Assembly: GCA_017854585.1 (NCBI GenBank)
Contig: JAFMHK010000005.1
Coordinates: 90,466 to 154,465 of the forward strand
Direction of reading: 5' to 3'
Length of the DNA: 64,000 nucleotides
Source of the DNA: Paracoccaceae bacterium
GTDB lineage: Bacteria; Pseudomonadota; Alphaproteobacteria; Rhodobacterales; Rhodobacteraceae
The notes under the pieces: model-generated
Databases searched by the model: none
What the model saw: the letters and a program-made list of their open reading frames with translations, nothing else
Told to the model about the DNA's origin: nothing
In this document: in pieces, positions 26,356 to 35,992 of the stretch
Layout of the letters: every line of letters begins with the position of its first letter
How positions within the stretch are numbered: position 1 is the first letter of the stretch
Translations under genes and position numbers: made by a program

Positions 26356-27542
26356 TCCTGTTCCTCGATGTTTGCTTTGCGGAACGGGCCATATGCGGTG
26401 AGGATCTCGATCTCTTCATCCACCGCCGCGCGTTCCTGTTGCAGATAGTCTTCGATGGCCACGCGAAAGCTGTCGTTCCGGATCCAGTGCAGCGAATGGG
26501 TGGTCACGGGCAAGTAGCCGCGTGCCAGTTTGTGCGCGCCTTGGGCGCCCGCCTCGACCCGACCGAGGCCCCGCGCGATGGCGGCATCAATCGCCTGATA
26601 ATAGCACAGTTCAAAATGGAGGCAGGGGTGGTCCTCCTCGCAGCCCCAATATCGACCGTAAAGCACGTCGCGCCCGATGAAGTTGAGGGCGCCCGCAACG
26701 GGCCGGTCACCGTCCGTCGCCAACACCAGCAACATGTCGTCGCGCAGCCGATCCTGCGCGATGTCGAAGAAACGCCGCGTCAGGTAGGGCTGGCCCCATT
26801 TGCGGGCCCCGGTATCTTGATAAAAGCGCCAGAACGCATCCCAATGATGGGGTTGGATGGCATCACCCGTCAGGGCCGTGATGTCACCGCCAAAACCCTG
26901 CGCCGTGGCGCGTTCCTTGCGGATATTCTTGCGCTTGCGCGAACTGAGGGACGCAAGGAAATCATCGAAGGTGGCGTAGCCGTCGTTTGTCCAGTGAAAC
27001 TGCTGGCTGTGGCGATGCAGCAGGCCCATTCTTGCCCCCGCGAGGGCCTCCTGCTCGGTGCAGAAGGTGATGTGCAGCGATGACAGGTTGTTGTTGTCGG
27101 CGACCTGCACGGCCCCCTGCACCAAGGCGGCAAAACCCATGTCGGCATAGCCCGGCCGGGTCAGGAACCGGCGGCCCGTCGCGGGCGTGAACGGCACCGC
27201 CATCTGCAGCTTGGGGTAATAACGACCTCCAGCATTTTCAAATGCATGAGCCCAGTTGTGGTCGAAGATATATTCGCCCTGACTGTGCGCCTTGGCATAC
27301 ATCGGCGCGACGGCAATGACCTGACCATCAGCGCGCGCCACCAGATGTCGCGGTTGCCAGCCGGTGCCAGTGCCGACCGAACCACTGTCCTCCAGTGCGC
27401 GCAAGAAACGGTAGGTGGTGAAGGGATCCACCGGGCGCCCGCCATCCGCCGCCTCGGGACAGGCGCAGGCATCCCAGTCGGCGGGATCGATCGCATCCAT
27501 AGTGCTGATCGCCATCACTTCAATTTGCCCGTCGTCACGCAT
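26352..27542 (-). CDS. GNAT/FemAB-like N-acyltransferase (COG3146, DUF482)
   Basis: A 396-residue protein with the COG3146 pattern: [62 protein letters not shown], then [17 protein letters not shown] and [18 protein letters not shown]. The protein contains two GNAT-like halves and resembles peptidoglycan-bridge acyltransferases; its true acceptor is unknown. It is cytoplasmic, with no signal peptide. It is co-translated with phhB, an arrangement I cannot explain functionally. The GDPD gene upstream is on the same strand, 35 bases away. Confidence 0.85.
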   Translation of the reverse strand: MRDDGQIEVMAISTMDAIDPADWDACACPEAADGGRPVDPFTTYRFLRALEDSGSVGTGTGWQPRHLVARADGQVIAVAPMYAKAHSQGEYIFDHNWAHAFENAGGRYYPKLQMAVPFTPATGRRFLTRPGYADMGFAALVQGAVQVADNNNLSSLHITFCTEQEALAGARMGLLHRHSQQFHWTNDGYATFDDFLASLSSRKRKNIRKERATAQGFGGDITALTGDAIQPHHWDAFWRFYQDTGARKWGQPYLTRRFFDIAQDRLRDDMLLVLATDGDRPVAGALNFIGRDVLYGRYWGCEEDHPCLHFELCYYQAIDAAIARGLGRVEAGAQGAHKLARGYLPVTTHSLHWIRNDSFRVAIEDYLQQERAAVDEEIEILTAYGPFRKANIEEQE

Positions 27543-27577
27543 GTCTTGCCCCGTTGTCTCTTGTCACAGGTGGGGCC

Positions 27578-28348
27578 TCAGGCGTGGGGGTCAAGCGCGG
27601 GCAGGTAGCCTTCGAAGGTGATGTTGTCGGCGATGCGGCGCGCCTCGACCTCGGATTGCGGGCTGCACACCGTCCAGCACAGGATGGGAACATCGCGCAA
27701 CTTCAATTCCGCGACCCGTGGGCTGCCCAGATCCTGCCAATCATGACTGATGAAGCTGGCGCCGACTTTGTCGAAGGACCGAATGGCCCGCAACGAGGCG
27801 CAGGTTTCAGACGACAGGGTAGGCCATTGCGACGGGACAAATGCACAGGTCGTCAGGCCACGCGGCACGGACGGCGCAAGTTCCTGCATCGCGCGAACAC
27901 TGTAGGGATTGAACGACATGACCGCGACAGGACCAACGTAATCCTTGAGGGCCGCCGCGACAGCGCGTTCAAGCCGGTCCCCGGCCTCTCCGATCCCGTC
28001 CGACTGGTCCTTGATTTCGATCAGAAGGGGGACCGCCGCGTTCACCGCCTCCAACACTTGGGACAGTGTGGGGATGCCTTCTGCACTACCGGTCAAGGCG
28101 ATGTCGGCAAGGTCGCTGGCCGACCGGCCGCGCACGGGGCCGGTCGATGCCGTCATACGGTCAAGGGTGGCGTCATGAAACACCATCGCCTGACCATCAG
28201 CGCTTAGCTGGACGTCGATCTCGATGCCATAGCCTGCCTGAACTGCCCTGCGCACCGCCGCAAGTCCGTTTTCGGGAATCCCATTGGCCGCGTCATGAAG
28301 CGCGCGGTGGGCAAGCGGCGCGCCCAGAAAGGCGGCGGGCAGGTTCAT
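27578..28348 (-). CDS. Glycerophosphodiester phosphodiesterase
   Basis: A 256-residue GDPD-family TIM barrel. The signature AHRALHDAANGIPENGLAA gives the catalytic His-Arg pair and the metal-binding Glu; EIDVQLSADGQAMVFHDATLDRMT supplies the second metal ligands and catalytic His; LIEIKDQ and CWTVCSP are the later strands. There is no signal peptide, so it is cytoplasmic like UgpQ. It hydrolyses glycerophosphodiesters to glycerol-3-phosphate and an alcohol. Its ATG overlaps the stop of the RidA gene. Confidence 0.92.
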   Translation of the reverse strand: MNLPAAFLGAPLAHRALHDAANGIPENGLAAVRRAVQAGYGIEIDVQLSADGQAMVFHDATLDRMTASTGPVRGRSASDLADIALTGSAEGIPTLSQVLEAVNAAVPLLIEIKDQSDGIGEAGDRLERAVAAALKDYVGPVAVMSFNPYSVRAMQELAPSVPRGLTTCAFVPSQWPTLSSETCASLRAIRSFDKVGASFISHDWQDLGSPRVAELKLRDVPILCWTVCSPQSEVEARRIADNITFEGYLPALDPHA

Positions 28349-28812
28349 GGTGCGATCTGGAAGATCCCCTCGATCTCCACCGCGACGCCAAGCGGCAGCG
28401 CCCCGGCACTGACCGCAGAGCGCGCGTGACGACCGGCATCACCCAGGACTTCGACCAGAAAATCGGAACAGCCATTCACGACCTTCGGCTGATCGGTGTA
28501 ATCCGGCGCGGAGTTGACAAAGCCCGTCAGCTTGACGACCCGAACCAGTTTTTCGAGGTCGCCGCCGCATGCATTGCGGACCTGTGTCAGCAGGCTGATG
28601 GCACATTGCCGGGCAGCGGCCGCGCCCTCTTCGGTGGTCATATCAACACCAATCTTGCCGGTAATCAGCCCATCCGCGTTGGTCGAAACCTGGCCCGACA
28701 CATAGACGACATCGCCCACGATCACGAAGGGCACGTAATTCGCCTGCGGTGCAGGGGCGTTCGGCAAGGTCACGCCAAGTTCGGCAAGGCGGGTTTCGAT
28801 GGGTCCGGGCAT
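28345..28812 (-). CDS. RidA family protein
   Basis: A 155-residue Rid-family protein (longer form, like the PutRid group). It has ELGVTLPNAPAPQANYVPFVIVGDVVYVSGQ, then ISLLTQVRNACGGDLEKLVRVVKLTGFVNS and a late HARSAVSAGALPLGVAVEIEGIF. Arg133 or so in GRHARSAV corresponds to the catalytic arginine of imine deaminases. RidA proteins hydrolyse reactive enamines and imines made by PLP enzymes. The ATG at 28812 is chosen; 19 earlier codons do not fit. It is the first gene of a pair with the GDPD. Confidence 0.9.
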   Translation of the reverse strand: MPGPIETRLAELGVTLPNAPAPQANYVPFVIVGDVVYVSGQVSTNADGLITGKIGVDMTTEEGAAAARQCAISLLTQVRNACGGDLEKLVRVVKLTGFVNSAPDYTDQPKVVNGCSDFLVEVLGDAGRHARSAVSAGALPLGVAVEIEGIFQIAP

Positions 28813-28882
28813 GGTGGCGGCCTTTGTTAAGGGAAAAGTTGGCGGCAAGCTAACGACCCACGGCCCCAAGGGGAAGAGCGGA

Positions 28883-30190
28883 TCAGCTTTCGCGGAAGGC
28901 CCGGTTGAAATATTCGGCTAGCGGTTCGAGCAGATAGGCGAGAGGGGTGCGGTCTTCGGTGCGAATGAACACCTCGACCGGCATGCCGGGCAGCAAGGTC
29001 CGGCCACCCAGCCTGTCGACCTCGCCCGTGTTCAGAACGATTTCGGCACGGTAGAAGCTGGCCCCGTTTGCCTGATCGACAAACGCATCGGCAGAGACCT
29101 GCGTCACGCGACCGGACAGGTCCGGGGTTGTCCGGCTGTCGAAGGCCGGGAAATGCAGCATCACGTCCTGCCCGACAAACACCTGATCGACGTTGATGGG
29201 CGCGATGCGCGCCCAGATCACCAATGGGCGGTCCTGCGGCACCAGATAAAGCACCGGGTCGGCCGGGCGGATCACGGTTTGCGGGCCAAAGACGGTCAGG
29301 CCGTAAACGATACCCGAAACAGGTGCGCGCAGGTCAAGCCGGCCGATCTGTCGGGTCAGGCTGCGCACCCGTTCGGCCAGTTCCTCTTCGGCGACGCGCA
29401 CCTCGCGGAGTTGGGCAATCGCATCTTCGCGGCGTTGGATCGACAGCGACAGGATCGCGAGTTCAATCTCGGTTGTGCGGCCCTGCGCCTCGGCCGCGCT
29501 GGCCGACAATTCACCGAGCGTTCCGAGAATCTGCAAGTCCTCACGTTGCAGGGCCAGCACGGTGTTGGCTTGGGTCAATCCACGTTCAAGCAGGCCCTGC
29601 TGTGCGACAAGTTCGGCCCTGATCAACGTCGACTGGCCGCCAAGCGCCGATTGTTGCGCGGCAATCCCTTCGATCTGGTTGGCGATCTGCCCGCTGCGGC
29701 GGGTCAATTGCTGCACCTCCTGGTTCAGCGTATCGCGGCGCGCGGCGTGCAGGTTTCGCTGGCCTGCCAGAATATCGGCCAGTTCGGGTGAGGTTTCCGC
29801 CGCGTTCAACACATCGGCGGCGAATGTGATCGTCTCCGCGCCATCGCGCTCTGCCTCGAACCGGGCGCGGCGGGCGCGCAACTCGTTCAACTGGCCCTGT
29901 GCGACGGAAAGGGCCGATTGGGCATCCTGCGCGTCAAGCCGCATCAAGACATCGCCTTGCGCCACCAGGCTTCCTTCTTGCACCAAGAGGTCGGCGACCA
30001 AACCACCCTCGGCGTGCTGCACCGCCTGCCGGTTGCGGTCCACCTCGATCTGGCCGGTGGCGATGACCGCGCCCGCGATGGTGGAGGTCACCGCCCAGAC
30101 ACCGAAGCCCGCGATCAGGACACCCACCGCAAACATCCCAAGCACAATCGCCACGCGCGGAGACCACGCCTGTGTCTCAGGCGCGTTCAT
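28883..30190 (-). CDS. Type I secretion membrane fusion protein (HlyD family)
   Basis: A 435-residue periplasmic adaptor. One TM helix (about 13-36) anchors it in the inner membrane; residues 45-95 hold the first half of the lipoyl domain (QHAEGGLVADLLVQEGSLVAQGDVLMRLD); a long coiled coil of about 200 residues follows; the second lipoyl half (LDLRAPVSGIVYGLTVF) and a beta-barrel domain complete it. It bridges the ABC transporter to a TolC-type channel for export of unfolded proteins. The ATG overlaps the stop of the ABC gene. No TolC-like gene or RTX substrate is in the window. Confidence 0.95.
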   Translation of the reverse strand: MNAPETQAWSPRVAIVLGMFAVGVLIAGFGVWAVTSTIAGAVIATGQIEVDRNRQAVQHAEGGLVADLLVQEGSLVAQGDVLMRLDAQDAQSALSVAQGQLNELRARRARFEAERDGAETITFAADVLNAAETSPELADILAGQRNLHAARRDTLNQEVQQLTRRSGQIANQIEGIAAQQSALGGQSTLIRAELVAQQGLLERGLTQANTVLALQREDLQILGTLGELSASAAEAQGRTTEIELAILSLSIQRREDAIAQLREVRVAEEELAERVRSLTRQIGRLDLRAPVSGIVYGLTVFGPQTVIRPADPVLYLVPQDRPLVIWARIAPINVDQVFVGQDVMLHFPAFDSRTTPDLSGRVTQVSADAFVDQANGASFYRAEIVLNTGEVDRLGGRTLLPGMPVEVFIRTEDRTPLAYLLEPLAEYFNRAFRES

Positions 30191-31917
30191 GCCGCACCAA
30201 CGGCGCGACCGGCGATGCGGGTGACATCATCATGATTGACGAGAACACGTTTCAGCACCTCTTGGGTGGGGCCGAACATCTTGAGCATGCCCGCCTCAAG
30301 GACCAGCACCATGTCGCATTCGAGTATGGCCGCCGGACGATGCGCCATGATCAGAACCGACTGCCCCGCGGCCTTTGCGGCCGCAATCGCGTTGTTCAGC
30401 GCGGCGGTGCCGTCGTTGTCGAGATGTGCATTCGGTTCATCCAGCACCAGAAACACCGGGGCGCCGTAGAGCGCGCGAGCCAGTCCGATACGCTGAATCT
30501 GGCCGCCGGAAAGGCGCGCGCCACCGGCGGTGACATGCGTGTCGTAGCCTTGCGGCTGACGCAGGATCATCTCGTGTGCCGCAGCTTTCCGGGCTGCGTT
30601 CACCACGGCGGCGGGATCGGGATTTTCGGCCAGACGCGCAATGTTTTCCGCGATCGTGCCGTCAAACAGCGTCACGGTTTGGGGAAGATACCCTATCAAG
30701 CCGCCAAGCACGTCGGGGTCGTATTGATCAAGCGTGGCGGCATCCAACCTGATTTGCCCCCCGGCGGGCGGCCAGACGCCCGTCAGTGCGCGGGCCAATG
30801 TCGATTTCCCCGCACCTGACGCCCCGATGACCGCCACCGCCTGTCCCGGTTCCACCTTGAATGACAGATTGCGGAGCGTGGCCTGCATTTCGCCTGGCGG
30901 CACCACCGACAAACGGTACACATCGATCCGCGGGCTGGGGCGCGGAAGCGGCAGCCGGGCGGGGTCTGGCCGTTCCTGCACCAACAAGGTGTTCAGTCGC
31001 GCCCAGCCTTGCCGGGCCCGTGCAATCACGGCCCATTGGCCGATTGCCACCTCAATCGGCGCCAGCGCGCGGCCCATCAGGATTGACCCTGCAATCATCG
31101 CCCCCGCTGTCAGTTGACCCTGCAAGACCAGATACGCCCCAAGCCCCAGCATCGCCGACTGCAGCAATAGGCGCAGGGTCCGTGTCAACGTGCCGAACCC
31201 GCCCAAGCGGTCGGAGGAGCACATGGCATGCGCCAGTGCAGAGCGCCGTTGACGCCGCCAGCGGGCAAAGGCGGCGGCGTGCATGCCCAGACCGCGGATC
31301 AATTCCGCGTCGGTTTGAAGTTGCGAGGCCATTCGGTCAGCAATCATGGTGGCCTTACCGGCGCGCGCCAACGGGTCCTGCGACATCGCCTGATTGATCA
31401 ACGCGATGGCCACAAGGGTCGCACCACCCGCAAGGGCAAGCCAGCCCAACCACGGATGGAAGACAAAAACCGCTGCCAGAAACAGGGGCGTGAAGGCCAG
31501 ATCGAAAAGCGCGAGGAAGACGGGAGAGGCGAGCAGCCCCTGCACGGCCTGCAAATCCTGCAATCCGGTCTGCGCGCCGCCGCGTTTGCGGGCGCGGTTC
31601 AGGGCTGCGGCAAAAACCCGGCCATCCAGCGCATCTTGCATCCGCGCGCCGACCCGCGCCGCCACGCGTCCACGGGTAAAATCCAGCACACCCATCATCA
31701 GAAACAGGAACACTGCCAACAGCGACAGGGCCAACAGCGTTTCTTCGGACCGGCTGCCGAGCACACGATCATAGACGTGCAACATATAGATCGGCCCCGT
31801 CAGCATGAGGGCATTGGTGACCAAGCTAAACAGGGCGATGGACCACAACGGCCCCGCATTTCGACGACGCGCCGTGATCAGGTTTTCCGCCATGTCTTGG
31901 CTCAGCACAGGGGGCAT
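30187..31917 (-). CDS. Type I secretion ABC transporter/permease (PrtD-like)
   Basis: A 576-residue ABC exporter half-transporter. Residues about 20-310 form the membrane domain; there is no C39 peptidase domain, so it belongs with PrtD/HasD-type exporters of RTX-like proteins. The ATPase domain has Walker A IGASGAGKST, signature LSGGQIQRIGLARAL, Walker B FLVLDEPNAHLD and H-loop IMAHRP. It drives secretion with the adjacent HlyD protein, whose start overlaps its stop. I used the ATG at 31917; one at 31893 is also possible. The substrate is unknown. Confidence 0.95.
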   Translation of the reverse strand: MPPVLSQDMAENLITARRRNAGPLWSIALFSLVTNALMLTGPIYMLHVYDRVLGSRSEETLLALSLLAVFLFLMMGVLDFTRGRVAARVGARMQDALDGRVFAAALNRARKRGGAQTGLQDLQAVQGLLASPVFLALFDLAFTPLFLAAVFVFHPWLGWLALAGGATLVAIALINQAMSQDPLARAGKATMIADRMASQLQTDAELIRGLGMHAAAFARWRRQRRSALAHAMCSSDRLGGFGTLTRTLRLLLQSAMLGLGAYLVLQGQLTAGAMIAGSILMGRALAPIEVAIGQWAVIARARQGWARLNTLLVQERPDPARLPLPRPSPRIDVYRLSVVPPGEMQATLRNLSFKVEPGQAVAVIGASGAGKSTLARALTGVWPPAGGQIRLDAATLDQYDPDVLGGLIGYLPQTVTLFDGTIAENIARLAENPDPAAVVNAARKAAAHEMILRQPQGYDTHVTAGGARLSGGQIQRIGLARALYGAPVFLVLDEPNAHLDNDGTAALNNAIAAAKAAGQSVLIMAHRPAAILECDMVLVLEAGMLKMFGPTQEVLKRVLVNHDDVTRIAGRAVGAA

Positions 31918-32088
31918 CGGCGGTTTCCGTCTTTATCCAGTTGGTTTGCGGCCAATCGGGTTGACTCAGCACGAAGACTGACCCCTTAAACGGGCGTATT
32001 CTCAGGCAGCTGAATGGCTCGGCCCTTTCAAATCTGTCTGGCATGCCTATTGTGAAGATATCGTTATTGCCGCTGCCACGGATCCATC

Positions 32089-32907
32089 ATGCCCCTTGAA
32101 GCCACTCTGAACCGGCTTGCCCTGTTGCTTTGCAGCCCGATGTTGGCGGTATTGGTGGCCTGTGGCCCAGCGGCCCTGCCACCGGGCGACACGATCGCCG
32201 ATCCAAGCGAACGGCAGAACCGCGCGATCCACGAGCGCAGCGTGATGATTGACCGGGCCATTATCGGGCCTGCAGCCGATGTATACGGCAACACCATACC
32301 GCAGCCCGTGCGCAATGGCGTCCGGAACTTTGCTTCGAACCTTGGTGAACCAAGCAACGTGGTGAACAACCTGTTGCAGCTTCGTCTTGGCCAAGCCGTT
32401 GAAAACACACTGCGCTTTGCGGTGAATACCACGATCGGTCTGGGTGGCCTGCTGGATCCGGCCACGGCCATCGGCCTGCCGGAACAGGATACGGATTTCG
32501 GCGAAACGATGCATGTCTGGGGTGTTCCGGAAGGGGCATACGTCTATCTTCCGGTGATTGGCCCATCGACGTCGCGCGATACGGTGGGCATGCTGGTGGA
32601 CGTTGCGATCAACCCGGTCCGCATCTTTGTGCCCACACCCGAACGCAACTATGCCAGCGGGGCCGCTGTGCTTGGCCGTCTCAACGATCGTTACGAATTC
32701 GACAGCACGATCGACAGCCTGTATTATGACAGCGCCGATAGCTATGCACAGCTGCAGTCCTACTATCTGCAGAACCGGCGGTTCCAGTTGCGTGGCGATA
32801 CGGCGTTGGAGTATTCTGACCCCTACGGGGACGAAGCCGCAGACCCGACAGCAGTGCCTGCGGTGGACCCATATCTCGACCCCTACGAGGATCCCTATGT
32901 TCAATAA
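32089..32907 (+). CDS. mlaA: MlaA/VacJ family outer membrane lipoprotein
   Basis: A 272-residue lipoprotein with signal LAVLVACG, lipidation at Cys25, and the VacJ core DPSERQNRAIHERS, VYGNTIPQPVRNGVRNFASNLGEPSNVVNNLLQ, FAVNTTIGLGGLLDPAT and DFGETMHVWGVPEGAYVYLPVIGPSTSRDTVG. MlaA extracts misplaced phospholipids from the outer leaflet and hands them to periplasmic MlaC. The C-terminal tail is rich in Asp, Pro and Tyr. It overlaps mlaC by 11 bases. The MlaFED transporter is not in the window. Confidence 0.95.
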   Translation: MPLEATLNRLALLLCSPMLAVLVACGPAALPPGDTIADPSERQNRAIHERSVMIDRAIIGPAADVYGNTIPQPVRNGVRNFASNLGEPSNVVNNLLQLRLGQAVENTLRFAVNTTIGLGGLLDPATAIGLPEQDTDFGETMHVWGVPEGAYVYLPVIGPSTSRDTVGMLVDVAINPVRIFVPTPERNYASGAAVLGRLNDRYEFDSTIDSLYYDSADSYAQLQSYYLQNRRFQLRGDTALEYSDPYGDEAADPTAVPAVDPYLDPYEDPYVQ

Positions 32908-33511
32908 GCCGCAAGCATTCACGCGCCGCGCCATCCTGACGATGGGCACCGCGATCGCCATCTTGCCGTTCTTGCCCGGCCCGGCCGCGGCACTGACGCT
33001 GGCCACGGCCCGTGGCCTGATTGATCAGGTCGTTGCCGACGTGAACCGCGTGATCAATTCCGGTCGGTCCGAGGCGCAGATGATCGAGGATTTCGAAGGC
33101 ATTCTGGTGCGCTATGCCGACATGCCGACGATTGCCCAGTCGGTGCTTGGCCCACCCGCCCGCAGTGCCAGCTCCGCACAAATGGCCGCCTTCACCGAGG
33201 CGTTCCAAGGCTATCTGTCGCGCAAATACGGCCGTCGCTTCCGCGAATTCATCGGCGGGCAGATCACCGTGACAGGTGGGCAGGAAGTAAGCCGTTATTT
33301 CGAGATCTATTCGACCGTCAATCTGGCCGGTGTAGCGCCGTTCGCGGTGAACTGGCGTGTCTGGGACCGCAGTGGCCAGACCAAGTTCATCGACATGTTG
33401 ATCGAAGGCGTCAGCCTCGTGATCTCGGAACGTCAGGAAGTCGGCGCCATTCTGGACCGCCGGAATGGCGACATCGGTGCGTTGATCGGCGACCTTCGCA
33501 GCGCCGGATGA
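32897..33511 (+). CDS. mlaC: MlaC/Ttg2D family periplasmic lipid carrier
   Basis: A 204-residue protein with a signal that includes a twin-arginine (FTRRAILTMGTAIAILPFLPG), so it may use Tat rather than Sec. The mature part has the MlaC pattern FEGILVRYADMPTIAQSVLG, FTEAFQGYLSRKYGRRF and VNWRVWDRSGQTKFIDMLIEGVSLV. MlaC ferries phospholipids between MlaA at the outer membrane and the inner-membrane Mla complex. The start overlaps the mlaA end, and the pair has a divergent promoter shared with the type I secretion gene. Confidence 0.93.
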   Translation: MFNKPQAFTRRAILTMGTAIAILPFLPGPAAALTLATARGLIDQVVADVNRVINSGRSEAQMIEDFEGILVRYADMPTIAQSVLGPPARSASSAQMAAFTEAFQGYLSRKYGRRFREFIGGQITVTGGQEVSRYFEIYSTVNLAGVAPFAVNWRVWDRSGQTKFIDMLIEGVSLVISERQEVGAILDRRNGDIGALIGDLRSAG

Positions 33512-33519
33512 TTTGAGCC

Positions 33520-33545
33520 GCCGGGTGCGTTGCAGCACACCCGGC
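33520..33545. terminator. Convergent hairpin between mlaC and the PBP gene
   Basis: An inverted repeat GCCGGGTG / CACCCGGC with a ten-base loop sits in the 42-base gap between two converging stops. No T-run follows on either strand, so it is only a weak terminator candidate. Confidence 0.4.
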
Positions 33546-33553
33546 CGGATGGA

Positions 33554-35743
33554 TCAGTTGTTGCGCCCCAACAGCCCGCCCAGAACTTCCATCAGGATCT
33601 GTTCGGCAAGATCGGGTTGGCGCCCATTGGTCCGCGGCGGGTTCTGAACGATCATCGGCGCGGGGCGTGCTTCCGCCAATGGATCAATCATGGGCAGGGG
33701 GCGCGGCGGCAGATCACGGTGGATCCGCTCCATCGTTTGGCGCCAGATTTCGGCGGGCAACCCACCACCCGTGACACCCGACAGGGGCTGGTTGTCGTCA
33801 TACCCCATCCAGACACCTGCCACATAATCGGCGGTGAACCCCACGAACCAAGCATCGCGCGCCGCCTGCGTGGTGCCTGTCTTGCCCGCGACAGGCCGGT
33901 CCGACAGGGCGGCGCGCGCACCGGTGCCGTTGGCGACGACCTCGGCCATCATGTAAGTCAGTTGCCGGGCGGCGTTTTCGGAAATCACACGTTCCTGTAT
34001 ACCGTCCATCTGTTCGAACAACGCCTCGCTATCGCCGACAAGGCGCAGCTCGGACAGACCAAAGGGCCGCACGGCGGACCCGCCGTTCAAGATACCGGCA
34101 TAGGCACCCGTCATTTCGATCAGCGTGCTTTCCGATGCGCCCAGCGCCAAGGCGGGACCCGCGGCCAGATCGCTTTGGATGCCGAACTCGGACGCGACAG
34201 TGCGGACCAAATCGCGCCCGACCTCTTCCGACAGACGCACGGCGGCGGTATTGAGCGAGGCGCGAAGCGCATCGGTCAACGTCACTTCACCATAGAATTC
34301 ACCACTGTAGTTGGTGGGCGAATAAGGGCCGGAGCCGGGCACGTTGATGGTGAGGGGGCCGTCAAGGATGACGTCATCGAACCGCCAGCCAAGTTCCAGC
34401 GCCGTCGCGTAAACGAAGGGTTTGAAGGCGCTGCCGGTCTGGCGCATGGCTTGGGTGGCGCGGTTGAACAGGCCCGCGCCCTGCGTGTCGCGGCCACCGA
34501 CCATGGCCCGCACCGCGCCATCCGCACTCATCACCACAATGGCGGCCTGCGCTTCGGACCCATCGCGGACCTGATTGGCAAAGACGTCTTCGAGGGCGGC
34601 CTCGGCTGCGGCCTGCATGGCGGGGTCGAACGTGGTGCGAATGATCACATCCTCGGTGGTCTCGGATGTCAGGAACTCCGGTGCCTCGCGCATGATCCAA
34701 TCGGCGAAATAGCCGCCGACATTCGCCTCGGCCGCGTCGGACAGGATGGCGGGGTTGGCCCGCGCGGTCTCGGCCTGCGCCGCAGTCAGAAACCCCTGTT
34801 CCTGCATAAGGTTCATCACGAGGTTCGCGCGGCGTTGGGCGCGCTCCAGATTGCGGGTGGGGGCATAGTAGGAAGGAGCGACCAACAACCCGGCCAGCAT
34901 GGCGGATTGCTGTGGGTTCACCTCTGCGGCGGTGATGCCGAAATAGCGCTGCGCCGCTGCCTCGAAGCCGCGCGCACCGGCACCCAGATACGCACGGTTG
35001 AAGTAAATCGTCAGGATTTCTTCCTTGGAGTACCGGAGTTCCATCGCCAGACTGAAGGGAATTTCCTGAATCTTTCGCCACAGGGACGTGCGGCGGCAAT
35101 CAGTCTCGTAATCCGATTCCGAGTCCCAGACATCGGGGTCATACCCCACGCCCAGACACATCAACTTGGCCACCTGTTGGGTAATGGTCGAACCGCCGTG
35201 CCCTTCCAGCGGGCCGCGCCCCTCGCTGAGATTGATGCGGATCGCACTGGCGATACCACGGGGGCTGACGCCCATATGACGGAAAAAGCGCCGGTCCTCG
35301 GTGGCGACGACGGCATTTACCAGATGCGGGCTGACGGTATCGGTATCGATCATTCCGCCGAACTGTTCACCGCGCCATGCGAAAACCTGACCATCGCGGT
35401 CAAGCATCGTGACGGACCCGCGCGCGCGGGCGTCGGACGCAGCCGCCACATCGGGCAACTGTTGATAATAATAAAAGGTGGCCCCCGCCAAGATCAGGGC
35501 CATGACAACGGCGCCACGCCAGATCAGGCCAAAGATGAGCCGAAAGATCATGCGGATCATCGCGGCAAACCATCCGACGATGCCGGACCTGCGCGGCTGC
35601 CTCGCCTTGCGTGCGCGACGTTGGCGTTTGGGCGCCGCCTTTGGCGTTGCGGCGCGACTACCGGCGCCGCCGCCCCGGCGTTCCGCAACAAGGGATCGCT
35701 GACCACTGCGGGGGGTGCGTGTGCCGCGACCGGATGAACTCAT
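33554..35743 (-). CDS. Class A penicillin-binding protein (PBP1-like)
   Basis: A 729-residue bifunctional peptidoglycan synthase. A basic cytoplasmic tail (1-70) precedes one TM helix (about 72-93). The GT51 domain has ATEDRRFFRHMG with catalytic Glu149 and GHGGSTITQQVAK. The transpeptidase domain has SAFK (Ser438 to Lys441), SLN (496-498) and KTGTT (from Lys621). It polymerises glycan strands and cross-links them in the periplasm. The frame is open far upstream, but the ATG at 35743, with AAGAGG ahead of it, fits the tail and TM order. It is divergent from glnK. Confidence 0.94.
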   Translation of the reverse strand: MSSSGRGTRTPRSGQRSLVAERRGGGAGSRAATPKAAPKRQRRARKARQPRRSGIVGWFAAMIRMIFRLIFGLIWRGAVVMALILAGATFYYYQQLPDVAAASDARARGSVTMLDRDGQVFAWRGEQFGGMIDTDTVSPHLVNAVVATEDRRFFRHMGVSPRGIASAIRINLSEGRGPLEGHGGSTITQQVAKLMCLGVGYDPDVWDSESDYETDCRRTSLWRKIQEIPFSLAMELRYSKEEILTIYFNRAYLGAGARGFEAAAQRYFGITAAEVNPQQSAMLAGLLVAPSYYAPTRNLERAQRRANLVMNLMQEQGFLTAAQAETARANPAILSDAAEANVGGYFADWIMREAPEFLTSETTEDVIIRTTFDPAMQAAAEAALEDVFANQVRDGSEAQAAIVVMSADGAVRAMVGGRDTQGAGLFNRATQAMRQTGSAFKPFVYATALELGWRFDDVILDGPLTINVPGSGPYSPTNYSGEFYGEVTLTDALRASLNTAAVRLSEEVGRDLVRTVASEFGIQSDLAAGPALALGASESTLIEMTGAYAGILNGGSAVRPFGLSELRLVGDSEALFEQMDGIQERVISENAARQLTYMMAEVVANGTGARAALSDRPVAGKTGTTQAARDAWFVGFTADYVAGVWMGYDDNQPLSGVTGGGLPAEIWRQTMERIHRDLPPRPLPMIDPLAEARPAPMIVQNPPRTNGRQPDLAEQILMEVLGGLLGRNN

Positions 35744-35853
35744 GATGAAGCTGCCTCTTATTTTTGGCCAACATAAGCAAAACCGAGTCGATTGGGGAGA
35801 GGGCTTGCCGCAGCGCCGCATATTTGCTTTGCCTATATATTGTGCAGGGGCGG

Positions 35854-35869
35854 TTTTTTGCGCAAAAAA
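35854..35869. promoter_or_regulatory. Perfect palindrome upstream of glnK
   Basis: A 16-base perfect palindrome TTTTTTGCGCAAAAAA lies about 125 bases before the glnK start, inside the 249-base divergent gap with the PBP gene. TGTGCA (35841) and TTTGCACC (35870) flank it on both sides. It could be a regulator site or an intrinsic bend. I did not find a clear sigma-54 -24/-12 element, so NtrC control is only a possibility. Confidence 0.35.
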
Positions 35870-35992
35870 TTTGCACCTTCGCTTTTGGACGTCCCTAAAA
35901 CACGCACCCCGCGTTGCCCTGCCCCCCCTGCTCCCGTGATTTGTCGACGTGACGTCCCCGGGGGGACAGCAACAACCGGAAGGGTGACAGAC

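Noticed and set aside
33530..35737. A 735-codon open frame on the plus strand opposite the class A PBP
   Set aside because: The minus strand has intact GT51 and transpeptidase motifs; the plus-strand translation has low-complexity Gly/Arg/His content.
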